Shown one piece after another: positions 41,519 to 53,731 of a stretch of 64,000 nucleotides of DNA. This DNA is from Nothopassalora personata (Eukaryota; Ascomycota; Dothideomycetes; Mycosphaerellales; Mycosphaerellaceae): the NCBI GenBank assembly GCA_033816765.1, contig CM066297.1:2226573-2290572 (forward strand), written 5' to 3'. The position numbers and the translations under genes were made by a program. The notes beneath the pieces were generated by a model. It worked only from the letters and a program-made list of their open reading frames with translations, had not been told where the DNA came from and ran no database searches. Each line of letters begins with the position of its first letter. Within the stretch, counting starts at the first letter, position 1.

Positions 41519-43223
41519 TTACAATTTCGCCTTCGGCGGCGCCAACGCCTTCACCTCCTCTTGTTGATGCTTCACCTTCAACATCCTCCTCAAGATCTTC
41601 CCTGACGCACTCTTCGGGATCTCATTCGTAAACTTCACACCACCTCGTAACTTCTTATGATTCGCCACCTTTTTCGCAATCCACTCTACAATCTCCTTCT
41701 CCAGCGTCGGTCCAGGCTCGACACCCTCCTTTGGTACGACATACGCCAACGGCACTTCCGTTGCCAGATCTTCTCTGAACACGCCAAGAACTGCTACGTC
41801 ATCAATTTTGTCGTGTGCAGCGAGGTAGCCTTCGAGTTCTGCGGGTGGCACTTGGAAGCCTTTGTATTTGATGAGCTCCTTCACGCGATCGGTAATGTAG
41901 AAGTTTCCGTTCTTGTCTTGGTAGCCCACATCGCCGGTCTTGAAGTATCCATCCTCTGTAAGGGCATTCTTGGTACCTTCCGGGTTGTTCAGGTAGCCCT
42001 TGAAAACGTTTGGCCCGTGGAGCCAGAGTTCGCCGATTTCGCCTTGTGGGAGCTCCTTCTCTTCAGGAGACATATACTTTGCAGTCATGCCGGGGAGCAG
42101 AATGCCGACGCTGCCGATCGTGGTTTGCCAGTCTTCCCAGAGTTGGGTGTGGGTAGTTGGGCTGGTCTCCGAGAGGCCGTAGCCTTGCTTGATGGGCACT
42201 TTGATGCGTTTGTAAGTTGCTTCTACAAGGTCTTTGGTCAGAGGTGCGGCGCCGGAGTTCATCATACGAAGGGAGGAGAGGTCGTATTTGTCAACGAGCG
42301 GGTGCTTTGTCAGGCCGAGGACGACGGGAGGGACAACGTAGGACATGGTGATCTTATGGTCTTGGACGATCTTGCACCATTGCTCGAGGTCGAACTTCGG
42401 CATGACAACGCACTTGATGCCACGGTAGAAAGACTGGTGGATCAAGCATGTCAAGCCGTAGATGTGGAAGAACGGTAAGAAGGCCAGGAGTGAGTCTTTT
42501 TGCCACGAGAGGGGCGCCTCACCAGCAGTGACTTGCAAGATGTTGGCGACAATGTTGCGATGGCTCAGCATGACTCCCTTGGGCAGGCCTGTAGTGCCAG
42601 ATGAGTAGACCAGGAAAGCCAGGTCAGTATCTGGGTTGACCTTCGCGCGGCGGAATCGTTGTGTGCCTGAGATATTCCGCACATTCGTGAAGTGCTTGTA
42701 CTTGCCGCTGGGATGTCTCTCGTTGCCGATCAACGCGATGCGGCCCTCCGGAATGCCCACCTTCTTCGCTGCCCGCACGGCAACATCAAGCTGTGGTAGC
42801 TGTGTCACAAGCGCCTTTGCACCACTGTCCCTCAACTGATATGCCAACTCATCTTCTGTGTACCCCGGGTTGGCGGGCGAGACAATGCCACCTGCGAAGT
42901 GTACGCCCCATGTGACGGCCGGTGTGTCGACGCAATTCGGTGTGTAGAGCGCTAGCACGTCGCCCTTCTGCCAGTCCCATAGACCTTTCAGTCCCTGGCC
43001 AAAGTCGGTCGCCGTCTGCTTTGTCTGGGCGTAGGTATAGGAGCGGTTCGTGTAGGGATCGACATAGATGACTGTCCGGGATCAGCATTGGTTGATTTCC
43101 CACATAGTACAATTCATGTCTACCCTTATCGTCGGGAAAGTCCCGGCTCTTCCTTTCGAACAGGAAGTCCCATAACCCCACATTCGGGATCTCCAGCGGC
43201 GGGTAGGTCGACGAAGAAGGCAT
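41519..43223 (-). CDS. 4-coumarate-CoA-ligase-like acyl-CoA ligase, peroxisomal (two exons, 550 aa)
   Basis: Exon 1 is 43223-43124 (MPSSSTYPPLEIPNVGLWDF..) and exon 2 is 43071-41519, with a 52-nt intron (GTAGAC..CAG). The ANL-superfamily motifs are present: P-loop YSSGTTGLPKGVMLSHRN, QGYGLSETSPTT, the adenylation TGDVGYQDKNGN, the hinge DRVKELIKYKGFQVPPAELE, and the catalytic lysine in PKSASGKILRRMLK. It activates a carboxylic acid as acyl-AMP and passes it to CoA. The C terminus AKL is a type 1 peroxisomal signal, so it probably works in peroxisomes on phenylpropanoid- or fatty-type acids; the true substrate cannot be read. Length fits. Its start faces ATP11 across 297 bp. Confidence 0.93.
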
Positions 43224-43520
43224 CGTGACGGTCGGTGGACGTCGAATGGCAGCGTTTGCGTCCTCAGGCTGTGAGCAGAAGAGGTGTGCTCCGGAGCGTG
43301 CGGCATCGTGAACGTGTATCACTAATGATGACCGGCGCAGAATCACGGCCGAACAATGGAGCCACACCTCGGCTGTCATGGCGCCCCAGTTTTGTGGAGA
43401 TAGAGTTGCACGGCTATACCACATTCGACCTCAGATCTGGCCTATCGATGGCGACCCATGTCAGCCCATTCGTCTTCGGTCATCTCTCCCCCGTCATCTT
43501 TCATCCTCGACGTGACCGCC
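43224..43520. promoter_or_regulatory. Bidirectional promoter region, acyl-CoA ligase / ATP11
   Basis: These 297 bases separate two divergent start codons and must hold both core promoters and leaders. I see no canonical TATA box on either side. Shared regulation is possible but not shown. Confidence 0.5.
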
Positions 43521-44483
43521 ATGAATTCAACCGCGCTGCTCTTCCGGCGGTGCGTTGCCCGATCACAAACGCCCATCAAATGGTACCAACGGCGATGGGC
43601 ACAGGTTCAAGAGGTGCGATTCTACGCAGCACACCAGAGTCCCAAGCACATCCAGGATCGATACAAGGAGAAACTTGACCAGAAGGCGAGAGAGAAAGGC
43701 TTGAAAGACGCGGAAGAGCTGCGGAATGCATACGCCGACAAGATCCAGCAACTGCGCAGAGAAACAATAGTCCCAGGCGTCAACGCACCCCTCAGCGAAC
43801 AGCAACCTCCCCCGCCTCAGAGCGCATCCGAGACCATTCCCTTCCAACCGCCGCCACCTCCCACGCCACAGCAGCATGCACCACAGGTACCGAAGAGTGA
43901 CACTCCACTGAAAACCTTGTCATCCTTCATCGACGTGGGAAAGACCTCAGCCCTGCCCCGAAAAGAAATCGAAACAATCTGGCGCCTCCGCCACGTCCGC
44001 GACGCCCAATCCCTCTGCGCTGTCCTCAGCACCTCCACCTTCCAGCGCATAATCCAAACCGCTCGAAAACACCCCCAATTCATCCTTCCCCTGCCCCGCG
44101 AAGGCCAAGGCGCCGAGATCCACTTCCTCCAATGGACCTTTCCCTCCGAAACAACCGCAACAGTCCTCTTCACCCACCTAGCAGAATTCAAGCTTCGAGG
44201 GGAGTATGCTCAGCCACACACAACGATAACGCACCACTTAGATCTCGCGGAAGAAAAGGGGCTAGTGTTGTTGGAGGGACGGGTTCAAGAGAATCGGGGG
44301 ATCAGTGTGGATGAGGGAAAATTCTTGTTGATGAATTTGCAGAAGTTTTATGGGTTCGAGGCACAGTCTGAGGCGGCGAGGGAGAATAAGGAGAGGAGGA
44401 GGAAGTTGATGGAACAATTTAGTGGAGGGGATGAGGGGTTTAGGGTGGAGGAATTGTTGGAGGAGGCGGAGAAGGTGCCGTGA
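43521..44483 (+). CDS. ATP11: Mitochondrial F1-ATPase assembly factor Atp11 (320 aa)
   Basis: Start MNSTALLFRRCVARSQTPIK gives a basic, Ser/Arg-rich mitochondrial presequence; a longer in-frame start 21 codons upstream would mask it. The body has HIQDRYKEKLDQKAREKGL, a Pro/Gln-rich linker (PPPPPTPQQH), then the Atp11 domain (LKTLSSFIDVGKTSALPRKE, IETIWRLRHVRDAQSLCAVL, FILPLPREGQGAEIHFLQW, FLLMNLQKFYGFEA). Atp11 is a matrix chaperone that shields the F1 beta subunit before assembly of the catalytic hexamer. Length agrees with fungal members and there is no intron. Confidence 0.93.
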   Translation: MNSTALLFRRCVARSQTPIKWYQRRWAQVQEVRFYAAHQSPKHIQDRYKEKLDQKAREKGLKDAEELRNAYADKIQQLRRETIVPGVNAPLSEQQPPPPQSASETIPFQPPPPPTPQQHAPQVPKSDTPLKTLSSFIDVGKTSALPRKEIETIWRLRHVRDAQSLCAVLSTSTFQRIIQTARKHPQFILPLPREGQGAEIHFLQWTFPSETTATVLFTHLAEFKLRGEYAQPHTTITHHLDLAEEKGLVLLEGRVQENRGISVDEGKFLLMNLQKFYGFEAQSEAARENKERRRKLMEQFSGGDEGFRVEELLEEAEKVP

Positions 44484-45871
44484 GTGGGGGGAAGAGATGG
44501 CACGGGATTGTGTAGATCAGTGTGTACGGTATTGTACAAAAGAGGTGGTGGAGTGACAACACTGCGTCAAGGGCATCGATGGCCCGACAGAAAATGAATA
44601 GATACACCATGCAGTCGCGACGGCGCATGGCACGATTATAGAACAGCGTGAACAATCATACTATAACTTATAAGCAGCATGCCGGAATAGCTCGCTCCAC
44701 GTAGCACGTTCCACGGCTGCTTGTAATGCATGACCGAAGGACCCACAAACCTCGCGAAGGCCTATGAGCTTTTCAGCCATGTCAATGCGATGTTGATCAA
44801 AGGTAAAATCAGGCAGGACGGTCTCATAGTGTCGACCTCTACAACCCAGTTTGCGTCCCAGTCAGCAATGTTACGATATCGTGGTCGGTACGAGTGAAGC
44901 CTGGGAAATCGGCGAAGGGGTGCGCAGGGTAAGCTCAACCTCCAGGACGACCTTTTCATCCACACGGGACAAGCGTACTGTTTCTTGGAGTGTACGACGG
45001 GTACCTGTCCCGAGAATCCCGCGAGAGATATGTCAGACGGTGGTACTGCTATCTGAACCCAGCCCATATCCTTTGCCCTCGCTGCAACCAGCCGAGCATC
45101 CTCTTCGCGTGTAAGATAAGCCGGAGCACGCCAACCGGGCTCCTGCTTAGATAGGACGCTCTTCCTACTGAGACAACTGTTGCCCAGGGCGTTCGACCTG
45201 GAAGCTGCGCGACTACCTCTCTGGTTGTGGTGTGGTGCTTCTTCGATCGAGCTTGCCTGATGATATCATCTTCCTCTCTGGTACCATTCAGATACCTCGC
45301 AGAGATCCCAAAACGGGGGGCAGGTGCCTACAGAACTGCTGGAATGTAAAGATCGGCAAAGAAGTGGTAGATGTTTCTCCACTTTCCTTTAGGTGAGTGT
45401 AACATGCTCCTCACGAGGCTAGGGTGAGGACGACACGTCCATCTGGCCAGGCCACTCACAGCTTTGCCAGCGCGACGGCGGTTAGCATTGGGAGACCAAC
45501 ATATGTCTGGCTGGGTCAAGGGAAGGGATTGAGATGTCGAGGAACTGGATGAAGAAACAATTGATGGAGTCGCGTGAAAGGCGCGTTTGCCCGCTAGTGA
45601 ATGACTGCGCCCAGCAGGGAGCGTACTTGCCCCTTGAGTGGTCTGTCAATCGACCATTAGGAGAGCGTCATGGTCGACATGAGACCCTTCAATTCCCCAT
45701 GGAAAGGACGAAGCAAACGAGAAATCAGTGACAACATAATCGGCCAGGCCTCGCACGCCGAGCTTCGTGGTAGCAGCATTGTGCTATGGTGATCGGCGCT
45801 TGCACGCATTGAGGGCAGACACGACTCGCTGTTCATACATGCTATTGCTACAGATACTTTCGATCAATGCT
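44484..45871. other. Intergenic region with a possible coding relic at 44657-45050
   Basis: On the minus strand one frame reads PAHPFADFPGFTRTDHDIVT (about 44860-44920). Another ends RIDMAEKLIGLREVCGSFG, then HALQAAVERATWSELFRHAA near 44657. They look natural and consecutive but need a frameshift, and I know no family. Nothing else supportable lies in this 1.4 kb. Confidence 0.3.
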
Positions 45872-48381
<2,510 letters not shown>

Positions 48382-48713
48382 GCCAGCATTCCGCTGTTCC
48401 AACGAGGGTCAACCAACAAAGTGGTTCCAGCGAGGTGCAACCTGTCAACCACCGCACTTCTCAGGGATACGACAGGTAGCGCAGTACAGTACATACTGTA
48501 CCCCGGACGCCACGTGCCCTAGCGTGTTTCGGCGGAACGTTGCCGTCGCCACACTTCACATGCCAGGCAGCATCGACACACCATTGAATGAAAAACATCT
48601 GTCATGATACACCCGCGTCCTAGGCATTTCATCACTCCTCCGGGCTCTCCCATTCCTGACCCTACCATCAACAGCCATTGCTGCACACTACCACGCGACT
48701 CTCCACGTCCACA
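48382..48713. promoter_or_regulatory. Bidirectional promoter region, GH47 mannosidase / small membrane-associated gene
   Basis: These 332 bases separate two divergent starts. No TATA box or named motif was recognised. Confidence 0.45.
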
Positions 48714-49104
48714 ATGCCTACGCCACTTGATCGCGCATTGAACTCCAGGGTAAGCACCCGCCATCGATCCTCCACGATCAAAGCTCCACATCTTTGGCGG
48801 ACTCGCATTAACCATTGACTAGAATCTCTTTCTTGGATTCACCGGTCTGGTCGCCGCTGCCACAGCGTGGAGCATCTGGGGTGGAGACATGTTCCCAAAA
48901 GAAGAAGACCCGAAAGGAGAGCCTGAGGACTGGACAGAGACTGAGATGAAGCGATGGCTCAATGCCGTAGGATCATCATCGTACAATTCACCTACCGTGA
49001 TCCGCTAATACTCGCTACAGAGAAACCTAATGGCCGGCAGTACAGCAACACGAGAAGATTTGCTCGCAAGAGTCAGGGCGAACATGCGAGCTCCACGGGT
49101 CTGA
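48714..49104 (+). CDS. Small conserved protein with one hydrophobic segment (three exons, 87 aa)
   Basis: Exons are 48714-48749, 48823-48966 and 49021-49104; introns of 73 and 54 nt (GTAAGC..TAG, GTAGGA..CAG). The protein starts MPTPLDRALNSRNLFLGFTG, has a hydrophobic stretch (FLGFTGLVAAATAWSIWGG), an acidic linker (MFPKEEDPKGEPEDWTETEM), then KRWLNARNLMAG and REDLLARVRANMRAPRV. That last part resembles the helix-turn-helix of SAP/HeH-type motifs ('WLxxRNL....TREELLxRVxxNM'). I recall similar small proteins in many Pezizomycotina without a clear role. Membrane or mitochondrial inner-membrane association is an inference from the hydrophobic segment. Splicing is strongly supported because all three exons join in frame into one conserved-looking whole. 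Confidence 0.8.
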
Positions 49105-49612
49105 TTTGCGTTGTGCCATTGCCATGCATTCTTGAGCTTCGGTTCTCGGCGTTGAGATCTTGCGATGTGATACCCAAATATCCTACGGGTAGTCCTACGG
49201 CCAGCTGAAGGCTTTAACGACCATTACGCGCAAAGCAACTCAAGGTCGTCACCTACCTCGACAAACACCCGGAATGATCTGTAAATGCTGTGCCGCCTGC
49301 TGTGAAAGGCGTAGTGTCCTTGAACGCTATACTACGCTGTCTCCAGCGAATTAGAGTTGCTTGGTTGATGCTGTGCAATACTTCAAACTCGACACCTCTA
49401 TGCAGCGAGTGCTTGCCCACGTCTATTCCTAACTTACGCAACTATTCGATCGAGCTAGCTCGCCTCTTGCCTATGCCAAATCCAGTTAGAGGCGCCGCAC
49501 TACCCACCCCCGGAACCGCCATTACGTCCTTTTCCACCGCCGCGAAACCGACTTACCGTATCAATAATAGATGCACCTGTTGACTAACTAGGTTGACTGC
49601 CAGGCGCGATGG
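49105..49612. other. No supportable gene
   Basis: Short frames only, none with domain evidence. It marks the change from the housekeeping block to relic-rich DNA. Confidence 0.45.
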
Positions 49613-50340
49613 TTGTTGATGACTATGATTCCGCTGGAGCTCAGACTACTGATCTGGGAACACGCAATGGGCACTGAGAACAGAAACGACATGCTACAGT
49701 TGGAGCCAGTCGATGGCACCCTAAGGCATTGTAGATGCCGCGAAAGTACTCCATTAAAGCTTGGCTTTCGTGACATTGGTTGGATTTTCTGTGTGGCGGA
49801 AGGATGACCGCGACCAAGACATTTATTCAATGTGGGAGCCTCACGAGATTCGCAAGATACGATCAACTGATCTTGGCTTGTACATTGATGTAGGAATAAA
49901 CACGCCGCGACCCAAGTAGGATGCTAAGCTCATTCCAGACACCTCGAAGCTTTGGGCATGTTCTATGCAACCAATACATTCGGTATGCGCCGGTGCGAGA
50001 GTCTGATCCGCCTACCACAGCCTGTCGTTCCAGACCAATTCCAGCATATGCGTAGTATACGATTCAGCACCGTGCCTTAATGTCGTACCGTATTGGCATG
50101 TAGTCATGCGGTCGATACCTTTCCTTCCGGATGACACTACTAAACAGACAGCTGCGTGCGAAGTCCTAGCCGCCTTTGACCATCTAAAGACACTGAAAAT
50201 CACCCTGGCAATATGGCCACAAATCCCAATTGACCAGGAGGTTGCCAACAACGCGATTTATTCGGACACTTCTACAGCCCTCGAAGCCTGTTTGGGCAGT
50301 GAGCTTCACGGTCACCTTGGCACATGAGGCAGAAGACGAA
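49613..50340 (+). pseudogene. F-box/DUF7730-like gene relic
   Basis: The frame reads MIPLELRLLIWEHAMGTENR and GTLRHCRCRESTPLKLGFRD to a TGA near 49805. Later LEALGMFYATNTFGMRRCES and PQPVVPDQFQHMRSIRFSTV appear (about 49945-50075). The order 'LPLELRL.IWE..' then 'EAL.MFYATNTF' then '..IRSIRFS' is that of fungal DUF7730/F-box-like proteins. Several stops break the frame. A later stretch (50100-50330) still holds protein-like pieces such as MRSIPFLPDDTTKQTAACEV. Confidence 0.5.
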
Positions 50341-51048
50341 CTCCGCACAGAGCTAGAAATCATACCTTATCTTCTCGCTCAATGCTGGCTCGATGGGGCC
50401 GACTCATAGGATACTACTCTGACCTCTAAGCCGACTAGTGTGGCCCACATCAGAAGACAGCTGGGGTTCCGCCTCATGAGCATCGACTTCACTTGTTGCA
50501 CATCCCGACAACCAATCTCGTTCTCATATCTCCTGCGTTCCAGACGCCCTGGCCCGACACTGAAATGTGTCCGGAGTGCATACTGCTGTGATCAACTCCT
50601 GGCGTACCACAAGCCGCCCTGCCATGGAAGAGGTGCCACCACTGACGCACTTTTGCGCCAACTTAAGTGGAATTCTGCAACGCTCGAAGAGACGAACTTG
50701 CTGGATGATTTGACGTTCCTTGTTATCTTTGCTTCACAGCAGGACGTCGTATGCGACCTTGAAACTCTCGGTAGGCTTGTGTTGTACGAGTGACCAGGCC
50801 CGGGGCAACCATAAAATCAACTACATGTACATGTGCGTCGAAGCAGCCGCAGTGTCCCTCGAATGATCAGGACTGCAGGTCCAACAAACGCAACGAGAAA
50901 GAAGTTGATTGCTGTGATACGGTTGCTCGTTGACATAAAAGCGCCATGATACCCTAGGTGAAGCCAGCTGCTTTCGCGACGTAAAAGAAGACCCACGACT
51001 GAACACTCTGGACACCACGTTCAGTACTATACCCTCATCGATTTCACC
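50341..51048. other. Decayed DNA, no supportable gene; promoter of the secreted-protein gene at its right end
   Basis: A plus frame at 50440-50793 (MAHIRRQLGFRLMSIDFTCC..) may be a further piece of the F-box-like relic. The right end, with a TATA-like CAGTACTATACCCTCATC about 25 bases before ATG 51049, is the likely core promoter of the next gene. Confidence 0.4.
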
Positions 51049-51372
51049 ATGCGCATCCACTCTTTCCTGCTGTTTCTGGCCACAGCTGCTGCACTACCGA
51101 CTGAGATTTTCCACAACGCAGACAACCGTGTCATCACGACCAGAGACGTCTCTCAAGATGATATACTCGTAGCTCGAGATTCCTGCAAGACTACGTGTGG
51201 GATGTCGACCTACTTCTGTCAGCGAGGCTGGGTATGTGATTTAGGAGCACTCTGTGCTGATAACGCTGACTATATTATTTAGCACCCTTCTTGGGACCAT
51301 GTGTCAGGTCACACAGGCTGCATTGTTTGTTGCAAGTATTCGAGTGAAGCACCATCTTCTGAGGGCCAGTGA
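51049..51372 (+). CDS. Small secreted cysteine-rich protein, effector-like (two exons, 90 aa)
   Basis: Exon 1 is 51049-51231 and exon 2 is 51283-51372, with a 51-nt intron (GTATGT..TAG). The signal peptide is MRIHSFLLFLATAAALPTE. A propeptide-like stretch (VITTRDVSQDDILVARDS) precedes the mature core, with six cysteines in SCKTTCG, YFCQRGW and GCIVCCK, spanning the splice site. Without splicing exon 1 would run into a stop and lose three of them. Length, signal peptide and even cysteine count fit apoplastic effector or antimicrobial-type peptides. It lies about 400 bp from transposon element B. I recognise no named family and assign no toxicity. Confidence 0.75.
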
Positions 51373-51779
51373 TGATATCGACTTTCGCTGAGAAATCGAG
51401 ACCTGCAACTATCCCGTTCAGCGGTTGGAATTGTGGCAATCGGTTCAGTATTCTACATCGTTGCTAGCTCCAGACTTTAGAACTAGTTACAGCTCAAGCT
51501 TCTGCAAAGTCTATCTCGACCATTGGAGGAGTCAAGATTGTGAAATGTCCTATAACGAGCCCCTATGACTTGGCCTCAGGTTCCCTTCATTGAACATAAA
51601 GGTACCGATTCGTAACTGACTCTGAATGCTGGTTGCACAAGCAACTTCAGGCGCGCTGCAGGCGTTCGCGATTAACTTCGTTGTACGATCGAGTAGCAAC
51701 CCGTGTGCACCACTTCCCCGAACACGAAGGAGGCAGAATCCCAAGCTCTTCTGGCCTTCAACGCGGGGGCCTTGTATTA
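51373..51779. other. Intergenic between the secreted protein gene and element B
   Basis: No gene is seen. It ends at TA 51778-51779, the target duplication of element B. Confidence 0.55.
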
Positions 51780-51806
51780 CGCTATGCAATATTCCGCGCC
51801 ATGCTG
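51780..51806 (+). repeat. Element B left terminal inverted repeat
   Basis: CGCTATGCAATATTCCGCGC and the next 7 bases equal the reverse complement of the element A right end. Confidence 0.92.
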
Positions 51807-51953
51807 GGCCGCATAGCCGCGGTATCACCGTCCTGCCAAGCCCCATAGTATCTTGCTGTAGAACCCGGGAATCCAGTACTTTATCATCGCTATATCGTCG
51901 TGTCGTCGTTATATCGTTACTGTCGCCAGTCCCAGGTGTTGTTGGCGTTATCT

Positions 51954-53072
51954 ATGCCTGCTAGGTTGCCGCAATGGCAGCAGAACGAGATCCAACGACT
52001 ATTCGCAGATACTGCGCACAGTAACCAATATATTGCAGAGCTTATGAATATCGCTAGACGCAGTATCGACAAGCACCGTAACAACTACCTCCTCTTCGGT
52101 CATATCTACCTCGATAAAACGCTCAATGGTGGTGCCGGTCGCCCTCGCTCGCTCTTGCCGATCTTCGAGGAACGCATATTCGAATACCTCGCGGACAAGC
52201 CGACTGCGTATCAGGATGAAATAGCGTGGTATCTATACGACGAGTTCGGAGTGGTTGTGAGCCAGAGTACTATCTCGCGTTGTCTCAAGCGGCATAAGTG
52301 GTCGAAGAAGGTCGCGTGTCGCCTGGCGAAGGAGCGCAATAAGGAGGTACGCGATTGGTTTGAGCGTGAGCAGGAGATGATGCCGATGAGTCGTGTCTGC
52401 TGTGTGGATGAGAGCGCTTCGAATGAACGTACCGGTTGGCGCAAGACTGGTTGGACACCTATAGGCGCACCTTGTTTTGAAGAAGGCTCTTGTAAAAGAG
52501 AGGTGCGGTGGTCAGTACTGCCAGCTATAACGCAGGCTGGATATCTACCGGGGACGCTCGTGTTCCAAGGCAGTATCACTGCTGAGATATTCGAAGCGTG
52601 GCTCGAGCACACGGTGTTGCCGCAGTTGGAGAGAGGCTCTTTTCTGGTGATGGATAATGCGTCGATTCACCGCAGTGAGACGGTCGCACGGCTCTGCGCA
52701 GAGGCTGGTGTGTACCTGCAATATCTCCCACCATATTCGCCAGACTTCAATCCGATCGAGCTGTCATTCGGGGTGCTGAAGGCGTGGATCGGCCTTTCCG
52801 CGACTTCGAGGGCTTCGATCGAGATTGCGACTGCGACTGCTCAAGAGCTTGGAGTGTGTTATCATAAGGCTTTGGACGAGGTGGCTGTCGAACGCGTTTG
52901 GCTGGTCTCGAAGATGGCCCAGCAGTGCTGCTACGACGCTTGGAGCCTGCCGCCATGTGAGGCAAACAACACCTGGGACTGGCGACGACGAGGTTATATC
53001 AACGACACGATAATATTCATGAGATTGGGACAGAATATCGCTATTCCCAGGTTCTACGCGTGTTTACTATGA
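51954..53072 (+). CDS. Transposase-antisense fusion ORF of element B (372 aa)
   Basis: Residues 1 to about 279 are the element A transposase, including the helix-turn-helix and all three catalytic residues (D152, D234, E269). They end at SFGVLKAWI. From about 280 the frame continues through the deletion junction into sequence antisense to the 5' part of the accessory gene and its leader (GLSATSRASIEIATATAQEL to PRFYACLL). This 93-residue tail is not a natural protein domain. The native 39-residue C terminus is lost. Because the DDE triad is complete the product could be active, inactive, or interfere with the full-length transposase; sequence cannot decide. The start is the same ATG as in element A. 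Confidence 0.85.
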   Translation: MPARLPQWQQNEIQRLFADTAHSNQYIAELMNIARRSIDKHRNNYLLFGHIYLDKTLNGGAGRPRSLLPIFEERIFEYLADKPTAYQDEIAWYLYDEFGVVVSQSTISRCLKRHKWSKKVACRLAKERNKEVRDWFEREQEMMPMSRVCCVDESASNERTGWRKTGWTPIGAPCFEEGSCKREVRWSVLPAITQAGYLPGTLVFQGSITAEIFEAWLEHTVLPQLERGSFLVMDNASIHRSETVARLCAEAGVYLQYLPPYSPDFNPIELSFGVLKAWIGLSATSRASIEIATATAQELGVCYHKALDEVAVERVWLVSKMAQQCCYDAWSLPPCEANNTWDWRRRGYINDTIIFMRLGQNIAIPRFYACLL

Positions 53073-53109
53073 GGAACGCGGGACGGCTAATCCACGGACC
53101 CACCCCCGG

Positions 53110-53136
53110 CAGCATGGCGCGGAATATTGCATAGCA
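53110..53136 (-). repeat. Element B right terminal inverted repeat
   Basis: This is the same sequence as the left end of element A in reverse complement. Confidence 0.92.
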
Positions 53137-53731
53137 TAGTAAGGCAGGTGTGGTACCGATTTCTCAGCGATGAAACGTGCATAAGGTCCTGCACTGTCTA
53201 TCTTGAGGAGATCATGCTCTTTGGAAGCTTGGACATAGTTCTACGCAGGGATGAAGGTAGCGCTATCGCGAGCTTGAAGCATTTTCCAACGAGCTTGACG
53301 GCATCAGACAGGTCCATCGCAGGTCAATGCCCAGTGAACAGAATGAGACAGCCACGATCTATCGTCATCATTGGCAACTGATCGCTGTATCGTTACAAGG
53401 CTGCGTCTGAGGGTTTGGTACTAAATAGCATAGCATGGACTTATGCAGCGTTCCAAGAGGTTTGCTCGGTCTTATGCATGGATCTTTCGCAGCAATGTTC
53501 CAGGCTTCCCAGCATCCATTGACATAGCTCGTATTGACTATGACGGCGGTGTTGCGATGCCATATCTCAACACCGTGGCGCAAGACCAGAGTGACGTCTA
53601 TAAGGGTCAGAAGCCTTCGTCGAAATCGAGCTCAACCTCGTTAGCAGCAGCATGCGCGCTACCACGACAGCACACACACACACACACATCATACTCCAGA
53701 ACTTCCAAGAATCATTAGCAGACTAGCAAGC
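53137..53731. other. Right flank of element B; (CA)9 microsatellite at 53671-53688
   Basis: No gene is supportable. A (CA)9 tract at 53671-53688 lies 44-61 bases upstream of the ATG of the RIP-damaged secreted-protein gene and may have been part of its leader. Confidence 0.5.

Larger units (their letters stand above)
51780..53136. mobile_element. Element B: 1357-bp internally deleted copy of element A, inverted relative to A
   Basis: Its ends match those of element A, flanked by TA (51778-51779 and 53137-53138). The transposase arm lies on the left and the accessory-gene arm on the right. Relative to A it lacks 8561-10694 (2134 bp); the junction at about 52790 carries one extra G. Length agrees exactly: 3490 - 2134 + 1 = 1357. 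In the arm stretches I compared base by base there are no differences, so divergence is very recent. Confidence 0.93.
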
